DNA of 41,278 bases from Pseudomonadota bacterium (GTDB lineage Bacteria; Desulfobacterota; SM23-61). This document shows, piece by piece, positions 34,469 through 41,278 of the stretch. Location of the stretch: positions 1 to 41,278 of the forward strand of contig JAHJQK010000096.1 of assembly GCA_018819135.1 (NCBI GenBank). Direction: 5' to 3'. The notes beneath the pieces are model-generated. The model was given only the letters and a program-made list of their open reading frames with translations. It was not told the origin of the DNA and did not search any database. Made by a program: the position numbers and the translations under genes. Positions within the stretch are counted from its first letter, which is position 1; every line of letters begins with the position of its first letter.

Positions 34469-35244
34469 GGCGGGAGAAGAAAGAACGCAGAAAAAAAATC
34501 GACAGCATGCGCAAGGGGATCTATATTCTCCCCAACCTCTTTACCGCCACCAGCCTTTTTTGTGGTTTTTTTTCACTCCTCCGTACCCTGCAAGAAGATT
34601 TTTACACAGCGGCCATTTTCATCTTGATTTCCGGCCTATTGGATGGAATGGATGGGAAGATTGCCCGCTATACGAATACGACCAGCCGCTTCGGCGTAGA
34701 ATTTGACTCCTTGGCCGACGTCATCGCCTTTGGCGTCGCCCCGGGGATGCTGGTTTACGCCTGGGCCCTGGAGCCTTTTGGACGCTTGGGTTGGCTGGCT
34801 GCTTTTCTCTACGTGGTCTGTGGAGCCCTGCGCTTGGGCCGCTATAACATTCAAGTGAATACAGTGGAAAGCCGCTATTTCAGCGGCCTGCCGATACCGG
34901 CGGCCGCCGGCCTGATCGCCACGGGTATCCTGGTCTTTTACAAGCTGGGCGACACAGGGGTCAGTAAACACCTGACGGTTCTCATCGCCACTTATATTTT
35001 GGCTTTTTTAATGGTGAGTACGGTGAAGTATTATGGGTTCAAGGACATCGAGCTCTTCCGTCGCAAACCTTTTCGCTGGCTGGTGATTGCCATTCTGCTG
35101 ATTATCGTTGTGGCCTACGAACCCGAATACACTCTCTTTGGCCTCTTTCTGATCTATGCCGTATCTGGTCCCATCACGGCCATCATATTCCTCCGCCACC
35201 GGCGTACGTCCAAACCTCTTCAGGCGGAGGAAAAAGCCGTTTAA
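34465..35244 (+). CDS. pssA: CDP-diacylglycerol-serine O-phosphatidyltransferase
   Basis: A 260-residue integral membrane enzyme that makes phosphatidylserine, the substrate of the preceding decarboxylase. The CDP-alcohol phosphotransferase motif is complete: D63-G64-x2-A67-R68-x8-G77-x3-D81-x3-D85 in the segment DGKIARYTNTTSRFGVEFDS. About seven hydrophobic helices follow. The basic N-terminus (RREKKERRKK) should face the cytoplasm. The open frame extends upstream into psd; ATG 34465 overlaps the psd stop as ATGA and is the natural start. Archaeal/Gram-positive type PssA, not the E. coli PssA of the phospholipase D superfamily. Confidence 0.94.
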
Positions 35245-35329
35245 TTCGAAAGGGCGAGGAGAAATACAGACTCAGGAGACGCAGGAGCGGCCTAATATAA
35301 TTTTTTGCAGTTAAGAGAGGGTTGCAGCC

Positions 35330-36850
35330 ATGGAGAAAATTCGTATTTTCGATACCACGCTGCGCGATGGAGAGCAGTCCCCAGGCGCCAGCATGAATCT
35401 GGATGAAAAAATGATGCTTGCCCGCCAACTCGAGCGTTTGAAAGTGGATGTGATCGAGGCGGGTTTCCCCAGTAGCTCGCCGGGAGATTTCGAATCGGTT
35501 AAGCGCATTGCCCAGGAAGTCCAGGAGACGCAAATCGCCGGCTTGTCCCGAACAACGCCGGGAGACATCGACCGGGCTTGGGAGGCGCTGAAATACGCTC
35601 GCAATCCGCTCATCCATGTATTCATCGCTACTTCGGATATTCACCTGCAATATAAGCTGCGCAAGAGCCGCGAGGAAGTTTTGGAAGAAGCGGGCCGCGC
35701 CGTGGCTTATGCCAAGCGGCATACCCAGGAAGTAGAATTTTCCGCAGAGGATGCAACTCGCTCCGACCCGGAATATCTGGCTCGGGTCGTCGAGGCGGCC
35801 ATTGAAGCCGGCGCCACCATCGTCAACATCCCGGACACTGTGGGTTACATCATCCCCACGGAATACGGAAAACTGATTACATTTCTCCGCCAAAAAGTGA
35901 AAAACATCCATAAAGCCATCCTGTCCATTCACTGTCACAACGATCTGGGAATGGCCGTAGCCAACAGCCTGACGGCTGTGGAAAGCGGTGCCCGCCAGAT
36001 AGAGTGCACCATTAATGGAATCGGGGAGCGGGCCGGCAATGCTTCCTTGGAAGAGATCGTTATGGCTTTGAAGACGCGGCGCGATTTCTTTTCTTACCAG
36101 GTGGGAGTCGTAACCGAACAGATTTACCCGGCAAGCCGACTCCTCTCCGGCATTACGGGTATTCTCGTCCCCCCCAATAAAGCCATCGTCGGCGCTAACG
36201 CCTTTGCCCATGAAGCCGGCATCCACCAGGATGGAATTCTGAAGGAGAAGACCACTTATGAAATTATGCGCCCGGAATCCGTAGGCATCTCCCAGTCCAC
36301 TCTGGTTCTGGGCAAGCACTCGGGCCGCCATGCTTTCCGGGAGAAGATTAAGACCCTGGGCTATGAACTCAGCGAAGCCCACCTGAATCAGGCCTTCCAG
36401 CGCTTCAAGGAAGTGGCCGATAAAAAGAAGCAGGTCTTCGATGAAGACCTGGAAGCTATTATCGCCGATGAAATTCTGCGCATTCCCGACCTATTCAAAT
36501 TGGTCAACCTCAACGTGGTCAGCGGTTCGGTAACTGTACCCACGGCCACGGTTCAGATCGAGATCGGAGGAAAACTCTATCAGGAAGCGGGATTTGGGGA
36601 TGGCCCGGTCGATGCGGCCTACAAAACGATTTCCAAGATTACCAAGACCAAAAGTCACCTACTCAAGTTTTTGGTCAACGCCATCACCGGCGGTACGGAT
36701 GCCCAGGGGGAGGTCACGGTGATCCTGGAAGAAGAAGGAATACGGGTCACCGGGCAAGGGGCCCATACCGATATCATCATTGCTGCGGCCAAAGCCTATA
36801 TCAATGGACTGAATAAATTAGAGCACCAAAAGCGTATCAAGGGAGTTTGA
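35330..36850 (+). CDS. leuA: 2-isopropylmalate synthase
   Basis: A 506-residue enzyme that starts leucine synthesis from 2-oxoisovalerate and acetyl-CoA. The catalytic TIM barrel begins [16 protein letters not shown], has the metal H-x-H in [12 protein letters not shown] and [13 protein letters not shown]; a linker follows GKHSGRHAF, and the C-terminal allosteric domain (about 385-500) carries the leucine-sensing fold ending [19 protein letters not shown]. Full length, so feedback by leucine is expected. Start ATG has GAGAGGG at 11 bases. No T-box or leucine leader is seen in the 85-base spacer. Stop overlaps the region of the leuC start. Confidence 0.95.
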   Translation: MEKIRIFDTTLRDGEQSPGASMNLDEKMMLARQLERLKVDVIEAGFPSSSPGDFESVKRIAQEVQETQIAGLSRTTPGDIDRAWEALKYARNPLIHVFIATSDIHLQYKLRKSREEVLEEAGRAVAYAKRHTQEVEFSAEDATRSDPEYLARVVEAAIEAGATIVNIPDTVGYIIPTEYGKLITFLRQKVKNIHKAILSIHCHNDLGMAVANSLTAVESGARQIECTINGIGERAGNASLEEIVMALKTRRDFFSYQVGVVTEQIYPASRLLSGITGILVPPNKAIVGANAFAHEAGIHQDGILKEKTTYEIMRPESVGISQSTLVLGKHSGRHAFREKIKTLGYELSEAHLNQAFQRFKEVADKKKQVFDEDLEAIIADEILRIPDLFKLVNLNVVSGSVTVPTATVQIEIGGKLYQEAGFGDGPVDAAYKTISKITKTKSHLLKFLVNAITGGTDAQGEVTVILEEEGIRVTGQGAHTDIIIAAAKAYINGLNKLEHQKRIKGV

Positions 36851-36852
36851 AA

Positions 36853-38130
36853 ATGATTCGACCGATGACCATTAGCGAAAAGATTCTGGCCGAACATGCC
36901 GGCCTCCGGGAAGTCGAACCCGGGCAACTGATCAACGCCCGGGTCGATTTGGTTCTGGGCAACGACATTACCGCGCCCATCGGCATCGAGGAATTCCGCC
37001 GGACCGGAGCCACGAAAGTTTTTGATCCGGACAAGGTCGTCCTCATTCCCGATCATTTCGTTCCGAACAAAGACATTAAGTCGGCCCAGCAATGCCAGTT
37101 CATGCGCCAGTTTGCCCGAGAACAGAATTTAACCCATTATTATGAAGTGGGAGAAATGGGCATCGAACATGCCCTGCTCCCCGAACAAGGACTGGTCCTT
37201 CCCGGCGACCTCGTCATCGGAGCGGACAGCCATACTTGTACCTACGGGGCGCTTGGTGCTTTCTCCACGGGCGTGGGTTCGACGGATTTTGCTGCGGCCA
37301 TGATCACTGGCGAGGCCTGGTTTCGGGTGCCAGAAACCATCAGAATGATCTATCAGGGGAAGCGCCGCCCCTGGGTGGACGGGAAAGATCTGATTCTTTA
37401 CACCATCGGCAAGATCGGCGTGGACGGGGCTTTATACCGGGCGATAGAATTTACCGGGGAGGCCATTGCCAATCTTTCCATGGATAGTCGTTTTACCATG
37501 GCCAACATGGCGATCGAGGCCGGTGGCAAAAATGGGATTATTGCGCCCGACAAATTAACCAAAGAGTACGTGCAAAGCCGAGCCAAACGGCCCTATAAAT
37601 TTCACTATAGTGATGGCGAGGCCAAGTACATTCAAACTATAGATATCGATGTCACCCGGATTGAGCCTCAGGTAGCCTTCCCTCATCTGCCCTCCAATGT
37701 CAAGCCCATCAGTGCGGTGGGCAGAGTGGTTATCGATCAGGCGGTCATCGGTTCCTGTACCAACGGGCGTTTGGAAGACTTGCGCACGGCGGCCCGTGTT
37801 CTCAAAGGAAGGAAACGAGCACCTTTTACGCGGTTGATCATCATCCCGGCGACCCAGGAGATCTACCGTCAAGCTTTGAAAGAAGGCCTGTTCGAAATCT
37901 TTCTGGACGCCCATGCGGTCATCAGCACCCCGACCTGTGGTCCCTGCCTGGGTGGTTATATGGGCATTTTAAGCAAGGGGGAGCGCGCTGTGACCACGAC
38001 CAATCGCAATTTCGTGGGACGGATGGGCCATCCAGAGAGCGAGGTTTATCTGGCTAACCCGGCTGTGGCGGCAGCTTCGGCCATTCTGGGGAGGATTGGT
38101 GGTCCGGAAGAATTGGGAGTGGCCGTTTGA
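36853..38130 (+). CDS. leuC: 3-isopropylmalate dehydratase large subunit (archaeal/HACN-like type)
   Basis: A 425-residue aconitase-family subunit. [4Fe-4S] cysteines are in [11 protein letters not shown] and in [12 protein letters not shown]; other signatures are [23 protein letters not shown] and [23 protein letters not shown]. The length of about 425 is that of the archaeal/thermophile type, shorter than the 466-residue E. coli LeuC. The TTG at 36847 overlaps leuA, but ATG 36853 has GGGAG at eight bases. Its small subunit leuD is on the same strand but 420 bases away, across a repeat-rich gap, whereas leuC and leuD are usually adjacent. Confidence 0.94.
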   Translation: MIRPMTISEKILAEHAGLREVEPGQLINARVDLVLGNDITAPIGIEEFRRTGATKVFDPDKVVLIPDHFVPNKDIKSAQQCQFMRQFAREQNLTHYYEVGEMGIEHALLPEQGLVLPGDLVIGADSHTCTYGALGAFSTGVGSTDFAAAMITGEAWFRVPETIRMIYQGKRRPWVDGKDLILYTIGKIGVDGALYRAIEFTGEAIANLSMDSRFTMANMAIEAGGKNGIIAPDKLTKEYVQSRAKRPYKFHYSDGEAKYIQTIDIDVTRIEPQVAFPHLPSNVKPISAVGRVVIDQAVIGSCTNGRLEDLRTAARVLKGRKRAPFTRLIIIPATQEIYRQALKEGLFEIFLDAHAVISTPTCGPCLGGYMGILSKGERAVTTTNRNFVGRMGHPESEVYLANPAVAAASAILGRIGGPEELGVAV

Positions 38131-38550
38131 CGGAGGACGATTCGAGAAACAACGAAACCATAGAGAACACAGAAAATAATTTCGTAGTTTCATAGTAAAA
38201 AACAAATAAGCTCAATCTTTTTTCTGTCTTACTAACCTTCAATTTCTGAAAATTTTATTAAGAATTTATTAATTTTATCTGTGCTTATCTGTACTACTAA
38301 CGTTCAAACTTTGAAAATTTTGTTAAGCAATCCCCCCCACCCTATCCCTCCCCCTCGAGGGGGGAGGGTTGGGAGGGGGTGATTTCTTTTGGTTGCGGCC
38401 ATGCCGCGCTGTGGTTATCTATGTCCTAAATTGATTTTTTTAAGATCTTTATATCTCTGTGATCTCTGTGCCCTCTGTGGCTGATGTTTTTTTTGGTTGC
38501 GGCTCTGCCGCGCTGTGACCTCTGTGGTTAAATTAGTATTAGGAGGATTT
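38131..38550. repeat. repeat-filled spacer between leuC and leuD
   Basis: This 420-base gap has no gene. It holds, in order: a TAGAGAACACAGA opening repeat (38161-38173); two direct copies of a CTAAC-TTCAA-TGAAAATTTT-TTAAG unit (38230-38262, 38297-38327); a C-rich hairpin CCCTCCCC...GGGGGAGGG (about 38331-38380); GGTTGCGGCCATGCCGCGC (38391-38409); a closing TCTCTGTGATCTCTGTG copy (38453-38482); and a second GGTTGCGGCTCTGCCGCGC (38495-38513). The last piece, GACCTCTGTGG, ends next to the leuD ribosome site. It looks like nested insertions of small repeats. Confidence 0.65.
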
Positions 38551-39051
38551 ATGATTTACAAAGGGAGAGCTTGGAAATTCGGGGCGAATGTCGATACCGA
38601 TGCCATCATTCCTGCCCGTTATCTCAATACGACGGATCCGGCGGAAATGGCTTCCCACCTTATGGAAGATATCGACCCGAAATTTCTCGAGAAGATTCAG
38701 TCCGGAGACATCTTTGTGGCCGAGAAAAATTTCGGCTGCGGTTCCTCCAGGGAACACGCCCCGCTGGCCATCAAACATGCCGGCATTGCCTGCGTGGTAG
38801 CCAAGAGTTTTGCCCGCATCTTCTACCGCAACGCCTTCAACATGGGTTTGCCCATTCTCGAGAGCGCTGAGGCCGTAGAAGGGATCCACCAGGACGATGA
38901 GTTGCAGGTGGACAGCGAAACGGGCGCCATTGAAAATTTGAGCACGGGAAAGACTTTTAAAGCCCAACCCATTCCACCCTTCATGCAACAGCTTATCGAG
39001 TCTGGAGGGTTGATGAGCTACGTTAAGGCATTTAAGATGAAAAGCGAATAA
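38551..39051 (+). CDS. leuD: 3-isopropylmalate dehydratase small subunit
   Basis: A 166-residue swivelling-domain subunit that pairs with LeuC to isomerise 2- to 3-isopropylmalate. It has GANVDTDAIIPARYLN near the start, the conserved FGCGSSREHAPLAIKHAG, and FYRNAFNMGLP. This short form goes with the archaeal-type LeuC upstream. The frame is open upstream but ATG 38551 has a perfect AGGAGG. Distance to leuC is 420 bases of repeats; leuB follows after 73 bases. Confidence 0.95.
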   Translation: MIYKGRAWKFGANVDTDAIIPARYLNTTDPAEMASHLMEDIDPKFLEKIQSGDIFVAEKNFGCGSSREHAPLAIKHAGIACVVAKSFARIFYRNAFNMGLPILESAEAVEGIHQDDELQVDSETGAIENLSTGKTFKAQPIPPFMQQLIESGGLMSYVKAFKMKSE

Positions 39052-39124
39052 AAACAGACTTCCTGTTGCTACGTTAAAACCGGTTTTGAATAATTACCAA
39101 TACACTTATATCAAGGGAGAAAAT

Positions 39125-40183
39125 ATGGCTTACACGATTGCTGTTATTCCGGGAGATGGTACCGGCCCCGAAGTAGTAGACGAGGGACTGAAAGTATTAA
39201 GAGCTGTTGCCGAGAAAGAAAAAATCCAACTGGACTTTCATTTCTACGATCTGGGGGGAGAGCGCTATCTCAAAACCGGCGAAATTCTTCCTGAAAGCGT
39301 TCTGGAAGAACTCAGAAAAGTTCAAGCCATATTCCTGGGGGCCATTGGGCATCCCCAGGTTAAATCTGGTATCCTTGAACAAGGCATCCTTTTGCGTTTG
39401 CGGTTTACCCTGGATCAGTATATCAACCTCCGGCCCGTGAAACTTTACCCGGGGGTAGAAACTCCCCTGAAGGATAAAGGACCTGAACATATCAACTTCG
39501 TCATTATCCGCGAAAACACCGAAGGGCTCTACACGGGCGCGGGAGGGTTCCTGAAAAAGGGAACCGCGGATGAGGTTGCGGTCCAGGAATCGATCAATAC
39601 CCGTAAGGGCGTAGAGCGATGCTTACGCTATGCTTTCGAGTTGTGCTTGAAGCGCAATCATGAACTCAAGCTGACCCTAGCGGGCAAGACCAACGTGCTC
39701 AACTACGCTTCCGATCTATGGGCGAGGACCTTTGAAGAGGTAGCCAAGGAATATCCCCGCGTAAAAACGGACTATACCCACGTCGATGCCCTTTGCATGT
39801 GGATGATTAAAAACCCGGAATGGTTCGACGTGATCGTGACCGACAACCTTTTTGGCGACATCATCACGGACCTGGGGGCTATGATCCAGGGTGGCCTGGG
39901 CATTGCAGCCGGCGGTAACATCAACCCCGACCCTGGCGGGGTCTCCATGTTTGAGCCCATGGGCGGTTCGGCCCCCAAGTACACCGGCAAGAATATGATT
40001 AACCCCATGGCGGCCATCGCAGCTTGCCAGATGATGCTCGACTATTTCGGAGAAAAGAAAGCCGCTCAGCGCGTTGAAAAAGCCGTCGCCCAAGTCCTCG
40101 AGAAACATTTAAAGAGCATGGCCGCGGGAGAGATGGGTTATACGACTCGGGAAGTGGGGGATTTGGTGGTCAAGTATCTGTAA
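39125..40183 (+). CDS. leuB: 3-isopropylmalate dehydrogenase (LeuB/IDH family)
   Basis: A 352-residue beta-decarboxylating dehydrogenase. It has VIPGDGTGPEVVDEG (6-20), the substrate loop IIRENTEGLYTGAGG, the KTNVLNY segment, and the Mg and NAD motifs VTDNLFGDIITDLGAMIQGGLG and EPMGGSAPKYTGKNMINPMA. Members of this shorter subfamily act on isopropylmalate, isocitrate or homoisocitrate; the place behind leuACD makes isopropylmalate by far the most likely. The open frame starts at 39086 but ATG 39125 with AAGGGAG before it fits the family. It ends the leu run; a convergent gene follows 13 bases later. Confidence 0.9.
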   Translation: MAYTIAVIPGDGTGPEVVDEGLKVLRAVAEKEKIQLDFHFYDLGGERYLKTGEILPESVLEELRKVQAIFLGAIGHPQVKSGILEQGILLRLRFTLDQYINLRPVKLYPGVETPLKDKGPEHINFVIIRENTEGLYTGAGGFLKKGTADEVAVQESINTRKGVERCLRYAFELCLKRNHELKLTLAGKTNVLNYASDLWARTFEEVAKEYPRVKTDYTHVDALCMWMIKNPEWFDVIVTDNLFGDIITDLGAMIQGGLGIAAGGNINPDPGGVSMFEPMGGSAPKYTGKNMINPMAAIAACQMMLDYFGEKKAAQRVEKAVAQVLEKHLKSMAAGEMGYTTREVGDLVVKYL

Positions 40184-40196
40184 AGATGGGTGGGGC

Positions 40197-40535
40197 TTAG
40201 GCCACCAGCAATTTTTTGACCTTCAGTTTCTTGGCGATTAGGGCATGAACCTTGCGCTGAGCCAGGTGCTTCTCTTCCCTGTAGACTTCGTGCTCTTTAA
40301 GAATTTGAGCCCTAAGCTCATCAGATAGCCGTAAACCGGGTGGCGGAATTTGCCGGGAGGTTTTGGCTGCAGGGGGAGCTTTTTTTTCCTGCTTTTGCAG
40401 GGTCTTTTGCTTTTGCTTAATCTTCTCCGCAACTCGTTCGCTACATCGTGGGCAAAGTCTTGCTTGGCGATCCGGAGTAAGGAAAGTTCGTCCACATTCA
40501 CGGCAATCCTTGCGGAAACTTAACCCTTTGACCAT
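40197..40535 (-). CDS. small zinc-ribbon protein of unknown function
   Basis: A 112-residue basic protein. C11, C14, C28 and C31 (CRECGRTFLTPDRQARLCPRC) make a C4 zinc ribbon at the N-terminus; then come a lysine/glutamine-rich linker (KIKQKQKTLQKQEKKAPP) and a helical C-terminal part ending KKLKVKKLLVA. It could bind nucleic acid, but no family is recognised. The longer open frame begins at 40580; ATG 40535 is preferred because GGAGGGGGG lies a few bases before it. It converges on leuB and is divergent from the broken metallo-hydrolase gene. Confidence 0.65.
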   Translation of the reverse strand: MVKGLSFRKDCRECGRTFLTPDRQARLCPRCSERVAEKIKQKQKTLQKQEKKAPPAAKTSRQIPPPGLRLSDELRAQILKEHEVYREEKHLAQRKVHALIAKKLKVKKLLVA

Positions 40536-40683
40536 AAACCCCCCTCCATCTGCAGACATTGGTTTCTTATATAACTCCATTGAGCCGGTAGATCAAGGAA
40601 TAAATGAATGGGGCTTTTCCATCTTTACTTTTAAAATATGCTAAAATAGACTCCCCTAAAACGGGGATGAAAGGAGAGTGGGT

Positions 40684-41145
40684 ATGAAGATAAAGTTTAT
40701 GGGCGCGGCCAAAACAGTAACAGGGTCCTGTTTCATTCTGGAAACCGGCACGCATCGATTGGCCATCGATTGTGGGTTGCATCAAGGTAATGCCGCAATC
40801 GAAAAACGCAATTGGGATATCGGTATTTATGAGCCCAGTAAAATCGATTGTTTTCTGATCACCCATGCCCATATCGACCATTCCGGTCTCCTGCCCCGCA
40901 TGGTGCAAAAGGGGTTCCAGGGCCGGATTTACACCACCCCGCCGACCCGGGATTTACTGGAGATCATGCTTTTAGACAGCGCCATATTCAGGAAATGGCA
41001 GCGCAATGGAAGAGTAAAAAGCACCTCCGCCATGGGCAGAAGCATATCCAACCTTTATATACCCAAAAAGATGCGCAGGCCACCTTCCCGTTGTTCGAGA
41101 TCAAAGCCTACAATGAACCTTTTGAACCCTACCCGGGCTTATTGA
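40684..41145 (+). pseudogene. beta-CASP/metallo-beta-lactamase RNase-like gene, frameshifted and truncated
   Basis: The first 99 codons read as the start of an MBL-fold beta-CASP hydrolase: MKIKFMGAAKTVTGSCFILE, then FLITHAHIDHSGLLP with the metal motif HAHIDH, and PTRDLLEIMLLDSA. At 40981-40983 the frame should pass into HIQEMAAQWKSKKHLRHGQ, which is present one frame over; a single missing C in GCGCC(C)ATATT explains it. The shifted frame goes on to PLYTQKDAQATFPLFEIKAY and NEPFEPYPGL, then homology stops near 41143, where an IS630-like element seems to begin. Complete proteins have about 450-530 residues. Start ATG 40684 follows AAGGAGAG. The frameshift could be an assembly error; the loss of the C-terminal part could not, unless the rest lies past the insertion. 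Confidence 0.75.
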
Positions 41146-41278
41146 GTTTCGCAAAAGTAATGGAACATTTTTCCTTTTTCAGCTATAATGGGGGACATGA
41201 GACCCCATGGCACCCAAGCAGAGTTGGAAAAGCGGCGCCGACGCGCCATTCAATTATTGAAAAAGGGAAAAGCGAGCC
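41143..41278 (+). mobile_element. left end of a probable IS630-family insertion (partial)
   Basis: The MBL homology breaks after CCGGGCTTA, a TA site as used by IS630 elements, and a transposase-like start codon follows 54 bases later. The exact end and its inverted repeat cannot be proved without the right end, which lies outside the window. Confidence 0.5.
41197..41278 (+). CDS. IS630-type transposase, N-terminal fragment
   Basis: The last 27 codons read MRPHGTQAELEKRRRRAIQL then LKKGKAS, which matches the N-terminal start of the helix-turn-helix region in IS630-family transposases (MRP.GT...LE.RRRRA..LL..G). A TATAAT box lies at 41184-41189, eight bases before the ATG, which is too near for a normal leader. 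The gene continues beyond the window. Confidence 0.6.
   Translation, partial: MRPHGTQAELEKRRRRAIQLLKKGKAS

Noticed and set aside
35183..36382. 399-codon minus-strand open frame opposite leuA
   Set aside because: Shadow of leuA; the plus-strand frame has all catalytic motifs.

Overview
The window reads as chromosomal DNA of a strictly anaerobic Gram-negative bacterium, most likely a Desulfobacterota (former Deltaproteobacteria) member close to the Syntrophobacterales/Syntrophia. This is inferred from a Flx-Hdr flavin-based electron-bifurcation gene set, a CarD regulator next to a PIN-TRAM protein and ispD-ispF, a heptose kinase gene (Gram-negative LPS), short archaeal-type leuC/leuD/leuB genes, and intergenic spacers filled with short palindromic repeats. 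No rRNA, tRNA or CRISPR array was seen.

Region 1 (1-4805): a MerR-like regulator is followed by three acyl-CoA genes: a 4-hydroxybutyryl-CoA dehydratase-type flavoprotein with all four [4Fe-4S] ligands, an acetyl-CoA acetyltransferase and a 3-hydroxyacyl-CoA dehydrogenase. Together they would link 4-hydroxybutyryl-CoA (via crotonyl-CoA) to acetyl-CoA, with the crotonase step missing from the cluster.

Region 2 (4806-9938) is the accessory island and the most unusual part. It holds the two ends of a tyrosine recombinase gene whose middle has been deleted. Next come three AT-rich, same-strand, poorly characterised genes, each bounded by a long imperfect palindrome with AAC/GTT end triplets and a paired inner box, as in integron attC sites. 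A fourth, broken cassette gene, a palindromic MITE-like element and a DUF4143 AAA ATPase on the minus strand follow. I read it as an integron-like gene-cassette array without a working integrase.

Region 3 (9939-20439): an SDR/FabG gene with its own promoter and a terminator-like hairpin, a membrane GAF histidine kinase, then hdrC-hdrB-hdrA-flxD-flxC-flxB-flxA. The encoded complex should oxidise NAD(P)H and pass electrons through HdrA to ferredoxin and to a disulfide acceptor at HdrB.

Region 4 (20440-29790) is housekeeping: carD, a PIN-TRAM ATP-independent RNase-like membrane protein, ispD, ispF, gltX, heptose kinase, DUF4416, yicC, gmk, rpoZ and pyrF. Several spacers here carry inverted pairs of a CCACAGAG...CTCTGTGG repeat that end next to the following start codon.

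Region 5 (29791-40183): a cupin on the minus strand, then a long plus-strand amino-acid and phospholipid run: DUF465, ilvB, ilvN, ilvC, psd, pssA, leuA, leuC, leuD and leuB. The ilvC cofactor loop looks unlike NADPH-type enzymes.

Region 6 (40184-41278): a small zinc-ribbon protein on the minus strand, and a beta-CASP/metallo-beta-lactamase gene that is frameshifted and then cut by what looks like the left end of an IS630-type insertion running off the window.
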